Below are positions 1 to 9,622 of a DNA stretch of 64,000 bases, piece after piece. The notes under the pieces were generated by a model that worked only from the letters and a program-made list of their open reading frames with translations, searched no databases and was not told the DNA's origin. The translations under genes were made by a program, and so were the position numbers. The first letter of the stretch is position 1. Each line of letters starts with the position of its first letter. Source of the stretch: an uncultured Sphingomonadaceae bacterium (GTDB taxonomy: Bacteria; Pseudomonadota; Alphaproteobacteria; Sphingomonadales; Sphingomonadaceae). The stretch lies in the NCBI GenBank assembly GCA_947499255.1, contig CANMNF010000002.1:880430-944429 (forward strand), written 5' to 3'.

Positions 1-269
1 TGGACACCAATGACATGAAATACGTCGCTCTCAATGGCTTTCCCGATGGCGATTCCTTCTATCGCTATTTGCGCGACAATTTCGAGATGCTGCGCGCGGA
101 AGGCGGGCGGATGATGTCGGTTGGTCTGCATGGCCGCGTTGCTGGAAGGCCCGCGCGCGCTGCCGCGCTTGCCCGGTTTGTCGATCATGTCTTGGAAAGC
201 GGCGTGGCATGGACAGCGCGGCGGATCGACATTGCGCGGCACTGGCAAAAAGAGCATCCAGCGCCATGA
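1..269 (+). CDS. puuE: Allantoinase/urate catabolism polysaccharide deacetylase-like protein PuuE, C-terminal fragment (truncated by left window edge)
   Basis: Frame open from nt 3 (DTNDMKYVALNGFPDGDSFYRYLRDNFEMLRAEGG...MMSVGLHGRVAGRPARAAALARFVDHV...VAWTARRIDIARHW), matching the PuuE C-terminus pattern; followed by other urate genes. Confidence 0.8.
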   Translation, partial: DTNDMKYVALNGFPDGDSFYRYLRDNFEMLRAEGGRMMSVGLHGRVAGRPARAAALARFVDHVLESGVAWTARRIDIARHWQKEHPAP

Positions 270-649
270 TACCGATCAACGAACCTGCCATCCTTGCCGA
301 AGTCACCGCCGCGTTTCACGAATATGAGCGCGCACTGATGGCAGACGACATCGCCGCCATGGATCGACTGTTTCACGAAGCGCCGACCACGGTGCGGTAT
401 GGCATTGGCGAAGTTTTGTATGGGATCGAAGAAATCCGCGATTTTCGCAAAGGGCGTGGCGGATCGCCGCAGCGCAGGCTTGGCTGGGTCGCCATCGCAA
501 CCTTTGGTAAGGATATGGCTACCGCCAATGCCGAATTTTTCCGCGAGGGGTCGGACCAGCGCGGTCGCCAAAGCCAGACCTGGCTACGCTTTGCTGATGG
601 CTGGAAAATCGTTGCCGCGCATGTCTCTGTGGAAGGCAGCACATCATGA
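266..649 (+). CDS. hpxZ: HpxZ/AtzH-like protein (DUF3225), oxalurate catabolism associated
   Basis: MIPINEPAILAEVTAAFHEYERALMADDIAAMDRLFHEAPTTVRYGIGE...GRQSQTWLRFADGWKIVAAHVS; ATG overlaps puuE stop (ATGA). Confidence 0.75.
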   Translation: MIPINEPAILAEVTAAFHEYERALMADDIAAMDRLFHEAPTTVRYGIGEVLYGIEEIRDFRKGRGGSPQRRLGWVAIATFGKDMATANAEFFREGSDQRGRQSQTWLRFADGWKIVAAHVSVEGSTS

Positions 650-1140
650 ACGGGCCAGATTACAACGCCATATCAAAGGCCGAATTCATTGCCCGCTTCG
701 GCCATGTGTTTGAGCATTCGCCCTGGGTTGTAGAGCGCACCGCCGCGCACCGTCCGGTGCGGCACCTGCATTCTGCCATGATGGCGGTACTTGAAGAATC
801 CACCCGGGAGGAGCGCCTTGCCTTGATCAAAGCGCACCCCGAGCTTGCTGGAAAGGCGGCTATTGCCGGAGATCTCACTCCCAGTTCTGCCGCCGAACAA
901 TCCTCGGCTGCGCTTGATCGGCTCTCGCCAGAGGAATACGCTCTGTTTCACGAACGCAATGCAGCTTACCGTGAAAAATTTGGCTTTCCTTTCGTCATCT
1001 GCGTGAAACTCACTGACAAGCAGGGAATTCTAGACGCGATGCAGCGCAGGCTCGGCAATGAACCGGAGGAAGAAATCGCCGCCGCTATCGAGGAAATCGG
1101 CCAAATTGCGCGGCTAAGGTTGGAGGAACAGGCCCTGTGA
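646..1140 (+). CDS. uraD: 2-oxo-4-hydroxy-4-carboxy-5-ureidoimidazoline (OHCU) decarboxylase
   Basis: HPELAGKAAIAGDLTPSSAAEQSSAALDRLSPEEYALFHERNAAYREKFGFPFVICV motif; ATGA overlap with upstream gene. Confidence 0.9.
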   Translation: MNGPDYNAISKAEFIARFGHVFEHSPWVVERTAAHRPVRHLHSAMMAVLEESTREERLALIKAHPELAGKAAIAGDLTPSSAAEQSSAALDRLSPEEYALFHERNAAYREKFGFPFVICVKLTDKQGILDAMQRRLGNEPEEEIAAAIEEIGQIARLRLEEQAL

Positions 1141-1466
1141 GCACACTTTCAACTCATGTTCTGGATACGATGCACGGCTGCCCCGCTGCTGGCATGGCTT
1201 TGCGCCTTACCGATGCGACTGGCTCTGTGCTGTTTACCGGTGTGACAAATGATGACGGGCGTTGCCCCGATCTGCCTTCGCCGAGTGCCGGACAATATTG
1301 CCTCCATTTCGAAGTCGCCGCTTATTTCCGCAAGCTTGGCGTGACGATGTCAGAGCCGCCGTTTCTGGACGTCGTGCCGATTGCTTTTGGCATGACCGAT
1401 GACGGGCATTATCATGTCCCGCTGCTCGCCTCGCCGTACTCCTTTTCAAGTTACCGGGGGAGCTGA
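1137..1466 (+). CDS. uraH: 5-hydroxyisourate hydrolase
   Basis: STHVLDTMHGCPAAGMALRL N-terminus and terminal YRGS typical of HIUase/transthyretin-like proteins; GTG start in GTGA overlap. Confidence 0.92.
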   Translation: MSTLSTHVLDTMHGCPAAGMALRLTDATGSVLFTGVTNDDGRCPDLPSPSAGQYCLHFEVAAYFRKLGVTMSEPPFLDVVPIAFGMTDDGHYHVPLLASPYSFSSYRGS

Positions 1467-1470
1467 GCGC

Positions 1471-2655
1471 GTGGAATACGTCACCGAATGGCTTGAGCTG
1501 GGGCTGCGCTGGTTGCATCTGATCACCGGGATTGCGTGGATCGGATCGTCATTCTATTTTGTCTGGCTCGACAACAATTTGAAGCCCCCTGTCCAGGGCG
1601 AGGCGTCTGGTGAATTGTGGTCCGTCCATGGCGGCGGTTTTTATCATAATCAGAAATATGCCGTTGCCCCGCAATCAATGCCGGACGATCTGCACTGGTT
1701 CAAATGGGAGGCTTATTTCACTTGGATCAGCGGCATCAGCCTTCTTGCGCTGGTCTATTATATCGGTGCAGAAACCTATTTGATTGACCCGGCCAAAGCC
1801 GACCTTTCCCCCATCACCGCAAGCGCCATAGGACTGGCCGCCATTGCGGCTGGCTGGTTGTTTTATGATCTTTTGTGCCGCTCTGCGATTGGCCGGAGCA
1901 ATCAGGCTGTCGGGATCATCTGGTTTGGGGCCATGACTTTTGCCGCATGGGCGCTGAGTTTGATCTTCAATGACCGGGCAGCTTATATCCATGTCGGCGC
2001 GATTGTTGGCTCGGTTATGGTCGGCAATGTCTTTTTCATCATCATCCCCAATCAGCGCAAAGCTGTAAAAGCGCTTCTGGCTGGCGAAGCGCCTGATCCT
2101 TCGCTCGGACAGGCAGGCAAACGGCGTAGCCTGCACAACAATTACATGACTTTGCCGGTGCTGTTCATCATGATCAGCAATCATTATCCGATCACTTACG
2201 GCGCAGATCGGCCTTGGCTGGTGCTGGCGCTGATTTCAGCGACGGGCATTGCCATTCGCCATATTTTCAACCTGCGCCACAGGGCCATGAAGACCGAAGC
2301 CACTGCAGCGGTTGCAGGCATGTTGGCTGCGGCCACAATGATTTATGTCGCGATGGAGAAAGTAGATATGCAGTCCTCGGCTGCAGCTGCGCCTGCGGTT
2401 ACTTTTGCCAGTGTCGAGCCGATCATCGCCACCCATTGTTCCACCTGCCACCATTCTGATCCCACATATCCCGGTTTTGCGCAGGCACCGCTGGGGATCA
2501 TGTTTGATGATTACGCCAAGGTCGTCGCTCACGCTGGGCAAATTAAGACTGTCGCAGTGGATTCCGATATTATGCCGATGGGCAATAAAACGCGCATGAC
2601 TCAGGAAGAGCGCGATCTGCTTGGTAACTGGATTGCGCAAGGAGCGCCGCGATGA
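1471..2655 (+). CDS. puuD: Membrane urate hydroxylase/oxidase PuuD with C-terminal cytochrome c domain
   Basis: Likely GTG start at 1471 (VEYVTEWLELGLRWLHLITGIAWIGSSFYFVWLDN); C-terminal CxxCH (HCSTCHHSDPTYPGF). Confidence 0.88.
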   Translation: MEYVTEWLELGLRWLHLITGIAWIGSSFYFVWLDNNLKPPVQGEASGELWSVHGGGFYHNQKYAVAPQSMPDDLHWFKWEAYFTWISGISLLALVYYIGAETYLIDPAKADLSPITASAIGLAAIAAGWLFYDLLCRSAIGRSNQAVGIIWFGAMTFAAWALSLIFNDRAAYIHVGAIVGSVMVGNVFFIIIPNQRKAVKALLAGEAPDPSLGQAGKRRSLHNNYMTLPVLFIMISNHYPITYGADRPWLVLALISATGIAIRHIFNLRHRAMKTEATAAVAGMLAAATMIYVAMEKVDMQSSAAAAPAVTFASVEPIIATHCSTCHHSDPTYPGFAQAPLGIMFDDYAKVVAHAGQIKTVAVDSDIMPMGNKTRMTQEERDLLGNWIAQGAPR

Positions 2656-4112
2656 GTATCCGCTTTGTCCTTGATGGCGAAATCGTCAGTTATGACTGCA
2701 CCGATCCGACCGAGACTTTGCTCGAAATGCTGCGTTATCGCTTGTGCCGTACCGGGACCAAAGAAGGCTGCGCGGAAGGCGATTGCGGAGCTTGCACGGT
2801 TCTATTGGGCGAACTTAATGACGCGGGGACTGCGATTGCGTGGCGCGCGGTCAATGCGTGCATTCTGTTTGTGCCCATGCTTGACGGGCGCGCATTGATG
2901 ACTGTTGAGAGTTTGGCCAAAGACGGCGCTTTGCATCCAGTGCAACAATCCCTGGTTGACCTGCACGGCTCTCAATGCGGGTTTTGCACGCCGGGCTTTG
3001 TCATGTCGCTTTATGGGCGCGCCATCGGGGCTTGCGGCACGAAAGATGCGCCTGTTAGCGAAGTTATCTCGGGCAATTTGTGCCGTTGCACCGGTTATGG
3101 CCCGATCATTGCAGCGGGCAAAGACAATCCACCTTCGCCGCAAGATGATACGCCAACCATCACGCTGCTTAAGCAAATCGGGCGCACAGAGCCGCTGCTG
3201 ATCGACGGCGCGGACAAAGTTACCGGCACCGCTCGAAGCTGGTTTGCTCCGCATACGGTTGCGCAAATGGCCGATCGATTGCAACAGCGGCCAGAGGCGC
3301 AAGTTCTCGCCGGAGCCACCGATGTGGGCCTGTGGGTGACCAAACAATTGCGCGAATTGCCAGATATCGTGTGGCTTGGGGAAGTCGCCGAGCTGCACAC
3401 TATGCAAGAGGATGACGCGGGGCTTACATTGGGCGCCGGTGTCAGCTTTACCATGGCGCAAAAGGCGCTCGCGCGGTTGCATCCCCAGCTTGGTTCTTTG
3501 GTTAGCCGGATTGCCGGTGTGCAGGTGCGCAATACCGGGACGATCGGCGGCAATATTGCTAATGGCTCGCCCATCGGAGATATGCCGCCAGCGCTGATTG
3601 CACTTGGCGCGACGCTGACTTTGCGCAAAGGGGCAGAGCGTCGGCAAATGCCTCTGGAGGAATTCTTTCTCAGCTATGGCAAGCAGGATCGCACAACTGG
3701 CGAATTTGTAGAACAGGTCAATGTGCCACGCCCGCACCCTGACGCACTGATCCGGATTGCCAAATTCTCCAAGCGTTTCACCAGTGATATTTCGGCGGTA
3801 TTGGGTGCCTTTCACTTGACCTTTGAAGGCGATAAGGTGGCCAGCGCAAGGATCGCTTTTGGCGGTATGGCGGGAACTCCGCAACGTGCCATTGCAACCG
3901 AAGAAACGCTGATCGGTCATGAGTGGTGTGAAGCGACCATCGAAAACGCTGCAAAGGCGCTGGCGCAGGACTATTCGCCGCTTTCCGATTTGCGCGGCTC
4001 GGCGGAGTACCGGCTTACAGTAGCGGCCAATTTGCTTAGGCGGATTTGGCACGAGAGACAAAACCCTGATGTCGCTCCGTCTCTGCATGATGTGGAGCCA
4101 AGCCATGGCTGA
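2652..4112 (+). CDS. xdhA: Xanthine dehydrogenase small subunit (2Fe-2S + FAD domains)
   Basis: GTKEGCAEGDCGACTVLLGE, CGFCTPGFVMSLY, GNLCRCTGYGPI; ATGA overlap with puuD. Confidence 0.95.
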   Translation: MSIRFVLDGEIVSYDCTDPTETLLEMLRYRLCRTGTKEGCAEGDCGACTVLLGELNDAGTAIAWRAVNACILFVPMLDGRALMTVESLAKDGALHPVQQSLVDLHGSQCGFCTPGFVMSLYGRAIGACGTKDAPVSEVISGNLCRCTGYGPIIAAGKDNPPSPQDDTPTITLLKQIGRTEPLLIDGADKVTGTARSWFAPHTVAQMADRLQQRPEAQVLAGATDVGLWVTKQLRELPDIVWLGEVAELHTMQEDDAGLTLGAGVSFTMAQKALARLHPQLGSLVSRIAGVQVRNTGTIGGNIANGSPIGDMPPALIALGATLTLRKGAERRQMPLEEFFLSYGKQDRTTGEFVEQVNVPRPHPDALIRIAKFSKRFTSDISAVLGAFHLTFEGDKVASARIAFGGMAGTPQRAIATEETLIGHEWCEATIENAAKALAQDYSPLSDLRGSAEYRLTVAANLLRRIWHERQNPDVAPSLHDVEPSHG

Positions 4113-6420
4113 AGCCGATCCTGACATCCGGCAAGCGGTTGGCCGCCCCGTCCCGCATGATAGCGCAGTTGGCCATGTCAGCGGCGCGGCGATCTATGCG
4201 GACGATCTGCCCCAGCCACCAGGCTTGCTGCATCTCGCTTTTGGTCAAAGCGCGCGCGCTCATGCCCGTATCGTGTCGCTCGATCTTGCCAAGGTCCGCG
4301 AGGCCCCGGGCGTGGTTGCTGTGTATATTGCAGATGATATTCCCGGCAGAAACAGTGTGGGCCCGGTGGCAGCTGATGATTTGATGCTGGCCGATGGCGA
4401 AGTGTACTTCGTTGGGCAGCCCATTTTCCTTGTGGCAGCGACAAGCCCACGCGCAGCGCGCATGGCAGCCAAAATGGGCGAGGTTTCCTACAAGGATTTG
4501 CCTCATGTCATAACCGTCGCCGATGCATTGGCAGCAGGATCGAAGGTAGAGGACAGCCAGGTAATGGCGCGCGGCGACGCCACGTCCGCGCTGGCCGACG
4601 CGACACATCGCCTTACCGGTTCGCTGGAAATCGGCGGGCAGGAACATTTCTATCTCGAAGGGCAAGTGGCCCAGACCTTGCCGGGTGAGGGGGATGCGAT
4701 GCATGTCATTTCCTCGACCCAGCATCCCAGCGAGGTCCAGCATCTGATCGCGCATCTTCTTGGTGTTGGCAGCGCAGATATTACCGTGGAGCTGCGCCGG
4801 ATGGGCGGCGGCTTTGGCGGCAAGGAAACGCAGGCCGCGCTGTTTGCCGGTGCTTGCGCCCTGACAACGTGGGCAACCGGCCGTCCAGCACGGTTTTGTG
4901 CAGACCGTGACGACGATATGGTGCTGACCGGCAAACGGCACGATTTCACCATTTCCTATGATGTCGGGTTCGATGACAATGGAATGATCGAAGGAATAAA
5001 CATCGAGTTGGCCTCACGCTGCGGCGCGACGCTTGATTTGTCATCGGCGATTAATGACCGGGCGATGTTTCATGCCGACAATTGCTATTATCTGCCGGCC
5101 GTCGGAATTGTTTCGCACCGTCTTCGGACAAACACTGTATCGAATACCGCTTTTCGCGGTTTTGGCGGCCCACAAGGCATGATCGCCATTGAGCGTGTAA
5201 TCGATGAGATTGCGGCGCATCTTCGCCTCGATCCGCTCACTGTCCGACAAGCCAATCTTTATGGGCCGGGCCGCGACATCACGCCATACCATATGCAGGT
5301 GGAAGACAATGTCGCTCCTGCCATCATGGAAGAACTTGCCCAATCAGCCAATTACACCGCCCGGCGCGAAGCGATCGCTGCATTCAATGCACAAAACCCG
5401 ATCATCAAGAAAGGCATCGCGCTAACCCCTGTAAAGTTTGGCATTTCTTTCACCACAAAGCACCTCAATCAGGCCGGTGCACTGATCAATCTTTATGCCG
5501 ATGGCACCATATTGGTGAACCACGGCGGCACGGAGATGGGTCAAGGCTTGATGATCAAGGTGGCGCAAGTGGTGGCTGAAGTGTTCGGTATTTCGGCACA
5601 ATCTGTCAGGATCAGCGCAACACGCACCGACAAAGTGCCCAACACTTCGGCCACGGCAGCATCCTCTGGTTCCGATCTCAACGGCATGGCCGCGCGCGAG
5701 GCTGCGTTGACAATCAAGGCTCGGCTCATCGCGATGTTGGCCGAGCAATTTGATATTGATCCCGATCGTGTCCATTTCAGCCCAGATGGAATTGTTGCTG
5801 GCGAAGCCCGGCTCGACCTCGCAGCAGTCGCGCGCATGGCTCACATTGCCCGCATCTCGCTGTCGGCGACGGGCTTTTATGCGACGCCGAAGCTAAAGTA
5901 TGAGCGCAGCCGACATGCAGGACGCCCGTTCTACTATTTCGCCTATGGCGCAGCGGTCAGCGAGGTAGCGGTCGATACGCTTACCGGAGAGCATAAAGTG
6001 CTTGCGGTCGATATCCTGCACGATGTTGGCAAATCGCTCAATCCGGCTATTGATCTAGGGCAAATCGAAGGCGGATTCATCCAAGGGATGGGTTGGCTAA
6101 CCACAGAAGAACTGGTCTTTGCGCCGGATGGCCGTTTGCTGACCCACGCCCCGGCGACATACAAGATACCGGTGGCTGATGATCGGCCCGGGCACATGAC
6201 GATGGCTTTGTGGTCCGGTGGACGCAATGTCGAAGAAACTGTGCACCGCTCTAAAGCTGTGGGTGAGCCGCCATTCATGCTGGCGATCTCGGTTTTTTCC
6301 GCGTTGTCCGAAGCCATTCGCGCCGCTGTTCCTTATGCGCGCAGCCATACGCTTGATGCTCCGGCAACGCCTGAACGCGTGCTCGCCGCGCTGGCGAAAC
6401 TGCGCAGCACCGATGCTTGA
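4105..6420 (+). CDS. xdhB: Xanthine dehydrogenase molybdopterin-binding large subunit
   Basis: AIYADDLPQPPGLLHLAFGQSARAHARI, RMGGGFGGKETQAALFA, NTAFRGFGGPQGM; probable ATG at 4105 inside the track ORF. Confidence 0.95.
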   Translation: MAEADPDIRQAVGRPVPHDSAVGHVSGAAIYADDLPQPPGLLHLAFGQSARAHARIVSLDLAKVREAPGVVAVYIADDIPGRNSVGPVAADDLMLADGEVYFVGQPIFLVAATSPRAARMAAKMGEVSYKDLPHVITVADALAAGSKVEDSQVMARGDATSALADATHRLTGSLEIGGQEHFYLEGQVAQTLPGEGDAMHVISSTQHPSEVQHLIAHLLGVGSADITVELRRMGGGFGGKETQAALFAGACALTTWATGRPARFCADRDDDMVLTGKRHDFTISYDVGFDDNGMIEGINIELASRCGATLDLSSAINDRAMFHADNCYYLPAVGIVSHRLRTNTVSNTAFRGFGGPQGMIAIERVIDEIAAHLRLDPLTVRQANLYGPGRDITPYHMQVEDNVAPAIMEELAQSANYTARREAIAAFNAQNPIIKKGIALTPVKFGISFTTKHLNQAGALINLYADGTILVNHGGTEMGQGLMIKVAQVVAEVFGISAQSVRISATRTDKVPNTSATAASSGSDLNGMAAREAALTIKARLIAMLAEQFDIDPDRVHFSPDGIVAGEARLDLAAVARMAHIARISLSATGFYATPKLKYERSRHAGRPFYYFAYGAAVSEVAVDTLTGEHKVLAVDILHDVGKSLNPAIDLGQIEGGFIQGMGWLTTEELVFAPDGRLLTHAPATYKIPVADDRPGHMTMALWSGGRNVEETVHRSKAVGEPPFMLAISVFSALSEAIRAAVPYARSHTLDAPATPERVLAALAKLRSTDA

Positions 6421-7321
6421 TTGGGCGCAAGCGGCAAGGACTGCGCTGGCATCCGGACCTGCGGCGATGATTACGATCGTTGAGAAAAAGGGTTCAGCCC
6501 CGCGCGAAGTGGGCACACGCATGATTGTGACGCGTGATCAGATGCACGGCACCATCGGGGGTGGCCAGTTGGAATTTGTTGCTCTGGAACAGGCTCGTAA
6601 AGCGCTCGATCTGGTGCCGGGCAGTTGGCGTGTGCAAGACTATCCGCTCGGCCCGCTATTGGGCCAATGCTGCGGTGGGCGGGTTAAATTGCTGATCGAG
6701 CGGCTCGATCCAGCCTCGTCAGTCTGGCTGAACGAAATTGCGCCGGACAAAATGCTGGAGACTGACTTGACCGCAGACGTAACGCAACGCAGCGTGCGAG
6801 CAGCAAACAGCGATGCAACACCGCACGGCGATCATGATGCAGTGCAGCCAGGCTGGTTGCGTGAACGCCTTCCCGCAGCCCCGCGTCCTGTTGTGATGTT
6901 TGGTGCAGGCCATGTCGGCAAAGCGATAGCAGATGCTGCGCAAGGCCTGCCATTGTCCTTTACTTGTTTCGACACGCGGCCTGAATTTTCTAATGAAGAC
7001 CGGTTTGTCCTGGTTGGGGAAGATGCGGCGATCCAAAGCGCGGGCGCTGCAGGGCCGGAAGCCGCAATTGTAATTCTCACTCACGATCATGGTCTGGATT
7101 ATCGCCTGACAGCTGCCGCGCTTGCAAGCCAGGCTTGTTTTGTAGGGCTTATTGGCAGTGCCACCAAGCGCGCACGCTTTATCTCGCGGTTGCGCAAGGA
7201 TGGCATTGATGCTGCACGCCTCACGTGTCCCATCGGGCTCCCCGAGATACCGGGCAAGTCACCGCAAGTCATAGCGATTGCAGTGCTTGCGCAACTGCTT
7301 GCGCTTGAGCAACCCGCGTGA
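6413..7321 (+). CDS. xdhC: Xanthine dehydrogenase accessory (maturation) protein
   Basis: KGSAPREVGTRMIVT...GTIGGGQLE, GPLLGQCCGG, MFGAGHVGKAIADA; probable ATG at 6413. Confidence 0.93.
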   Translation: MLDWAQAARTALASGPAAMITIVEKKGSAPREVGTRMIVTRDQMHGTIGGGQLEFVALEQARKALDLVPGSWRVQDYPLGPLLGQCCGGRVKLLIERLDPASSVWLNEIAPDKMLETDLTADVTQRSVRAANSDATPHGDHDAVQPGWLRERLPAAPRPVVMFGAGHVGKAIADAAQGLPLSFTCFDTRPEFSNEDRFVLVGEDAAIQSAGAAGPEAAIVILTHDHGLDYRLTAAALASQACFVGLIGSATKRARFISRLRKDGIDAARLTCPIGLPEIPGKSPQVIAIAVLAQLLALEQPA

Positions 7322-8646
7322 GCCTGCGTGGCTTTCGGGCGCAGATACTGTCGGTTGCACAAGATCCGCGTGTGCATGGTCCGCAGGCCTTGCGCTACGA
7401 GGAAGATGGCCTGCTGATTGTCGATGGCGGGATCGTTACAGCGCGCGGGAGCTACGCCCAGCTTGCGCCAAAGTTTACCGGTGTGCCGATTGAGACTTTC
7501 CCGGATAAGCTCATCGTGCCCGGCTTCGTCGATACCCATGTCCATTTTCCGCAAATCGATAGTATCGCTGCTTATGGCGAGCAATTGCTCGAATGGCTTC
7601 AGAAACATATCTTCCCGGCGGAAATGCGTTATTCAGATGAGGGGTTTGCTGCACAGTCCGCGGCATTCTTCTGTGACGAATTGCTGCGCAATGGAACCAC
7701 CAGCGCGCTGGTCTTTCCAACCGTTCATCCGCAATCAGTCGATGCTTTCTTTGCTGAAGCAAACGCGCGCAATCTGCGCATGATCTGTGGCAAAGTGCTG
7801 ATGGATCTGGGGCCAGAGGGTCTGCGCGACACGCCTGAGACCGGCTATTCACAAAGTGCTGCGCTGATTAAGCGGTGGCATGGCACAGGCCGTCTTGGCT
7901 ATGCCGCAACGCCGCGCTTTGCCGTGACGTCCTCGCCCGAACAATTGCAGGCTGCCGGGGCATTGGTGAAGAGCCATCCCGATGTGCTGATGCATACCCA
8001 TTTGTCTGAAAATCATTCCGAGATTGCTCAAGTTGCGCGGCAATTTCCATCCGCGCTCGATTACACCGATGTCTATGGCAGTCATGGCCTTGTCGGCGCA
8101 AATTCGGTGTTTGCACACGGTATCCATCTCTCGGATCGCGAATGCGGAGAACTGTCGCAAGCAGGTTCTACGGTGGCATTCTGCCCCACTTCAAACCTGT
8201 TTCTTGGCTCGGGCCTGCTCGATCTTCAGCGGCTTTTCGATGTTGGAGTTCACGTAGCGCTGGGCAGTGATGTCGGTGCAGGAACCAGCCTGTCGATGTT
8301 GCAAACTCAAGGTACTGCTTATCAAGTGGCGCAGATGCGGGGCCTAGCACTTGATCCCTTTCGCTCGCTTTATCTGGCTACCACGGCAGGGGCGATGGCT
8401 TTGGGCGTAGAGGACAAAATCGGCAGCCTCGAAATTGGGCAAGAGGCCGATTTCCTCGTGCTCGACCCTGCCGCTACGCCTTTGTTGGCCCGCCGAACGG
8501 CCAGCGCCGATTTGCGCGATAGGCTTTTTGCCATGCAGATCCTTGGAGATGATCGCTGTATATTTGCCACCTATATCCTTGGCCAATGCGCGCATTGGCG
8601 GGATCCTGGGTATGCGAACCTTCAGGTTCAGAAAGACGTCGCATGA
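7318..8646 (+). CDS. guaD: Guanine deaminase
   Basis: LIVPGFVDTHVHFPQIDSIAAYGEQLLEWLQKHIFPAE, SENHSEIAQV, ALGSDVGAGTSLSML; GTG start overlapping xdhC stop. Confidence 0.94.
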   Translation: MSLRGFRAQILSVAQDPRVHGPQALRYEEDGLLIVDGGIVTARGSYAQLAPKFTGVPIETFPDKLIVPGFVDTHVHFPQIDSIAAYGEQLLEWLQKHIFPAEMRYSDEGFAAQSAAFFCDELLRNGTTSALVFPTVHPQSVDAFFAEANARNLRMICGKVLMDLGPEGLRDTPETGYSQSAALIKRWHGTGRLGYAATPRFAVTSSPEQLQAAGALVKSHPDVLMHTHLSENHSEIAQVARQFPSALDYTDVYGSHGLVGANSVFAHGIHLSDRECGELSQAGSTVAFCPTSNLFLGSGLLDLQRLFDVGVHVALGSDVGAGTSLSMLQTQGTAYQVAQMRGLALDPFRSLYLATTAGAMALGVEDKIGSLEIGQEADFLVLDPAATPLLARRTASADLRDRLFAMQILGDDRCIFATYILGQCAHWRDPGYANLQVQKDVA

Positions 8647-9620
8647 TTGCCCGTATCAAAGCTCTGATAGATCCCTTTATTCTCACCTTGTTCGGCACGG
8701 TTGTGCTGGCTTCGCTGCTGCCTGCCCGCAACGCTTTTGTGCCGATCGTAGAGTTGGCGGCCGATATCGGTATCGTCGTGCTATTCTTCCTGCATGGCGC
8801 CAAGCTTTCGCGTGAAGCGATTGTTGAAGGGCTCACCAATTGGCGGCTGCATCTGATAGTTCTGGCAGCGACCTATCTGATGTTTCCAATGCTGGGCCTT
8901 GGCGCGAGCCAAATACCTGGAATCTCGCCGCAATTGGCCACCGGAGTGCTGTTTCTCACCCTGCTGCCCTCAACTGTTCAGTCCTCCATCGCTTTTACGG
9001 CAATGGCCAGGGGAAATGTTGCAGCTGCGGTCTGCACAGCATCGTTTTCAAACCTTCTGGGGATATTTGTAACACCGGTTATCGCATTCATTCTCATCGG
9101 CGGAACGGGCATGGAATTTTCCATGACGGTAGTGGGCAAGCTGGCTGGTCAATTGCTGCTGCCTTTTGTCGTTGGACATTTGCTGCGCCCGGTCATTGGT
9201 GGCTGGGTGGCGCGGCGCAAATCAATCGTTGGTCTGGTGGATCGCGGCTCGATCTTGCTGATCGTCTATGTCGCCTTCAGCGCTGCGGTAGTGCAGGGCC
9301 TGTGGGACGAGGTCACTCTTGTCGATCTTGCCCTGGTTATTGCCGCCGCGCTGGCCATACTGGCTGCGGCATTGACCCTTACCTGGGTCGGTGGACGCAC
9401 TTTTGGTCTGGCGCGCGAAGACGCCATTGTGCTGCTGTTTGCAGGCTCTAAGAAGAGCCTTGCCTCAGGGGTACCGATTGCAGGTGTTCTGTTCGCGCCG
9501 GAGGATATCGGGCCAATATTGCTGCCCATTATGCTGTTCCACCAGTTTCAACTCACCGCGTGCGCACTCATCGCGCGCCGCCTTGGAGCCAAAGCGGCAG
9601 CGCAAGAAAGCGCCGCCTGA
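8643..9620 (+). CDS. Bile acid:sodium symporter (BASS)-family membrane transporter
   Basis: Polytopic protein: MIARIKALIDPFILTLFGTVVLASLLPA...GIVVLFFLHGAKLSREAIVEGL...FLTLLPSTVQSSIAFTAMARGNVAAAVCTASFSNLLGIF; last gene of the purine operon. Confidence 0.8.
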   Translation: MIARIKALIDPFILTLFGTVVLASLLPARNAFVPIVELAADIGIVVLFFLHGAKLSREAIVEGLTNWRLHLIVLAATYLMFPMLGLGASQIPGISPQLATGVLFLTLLPSTVQSSIAFTAMARGNVAAAVCTASFSNLLGIFVTPVIAFILIGGTGMEFSMTVVGKLAGQLLLPFVVGHLLRPVIGGWVARRKSIVGLVDRGSILLIVYVAFSAAVVQGLWDEVTLVDLALVIAAALAILAAALTLTWVGGRTFGLAREDAIVLLFAGSKKSLASGVPIAGVLFAPEDIGPILLPIMLFHQFQLTACALIARRLGAKAAAQESAA

Positions 9621-9622
9621 AA

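Noticed and set aside
2802-4127. Long - strand ORF (441 aa) antisense to xdhA, and similar shadow ORFs (e.g. 4036-4941 -, 11671-12630 +, 12966-13865 +, 36330-37703 +, 47399-48652 -)
   Set aside because: Composition is typical of frames opposite GC-biased coding DNA; no recognisable domains, and the opposite strand has strongly supported genes.
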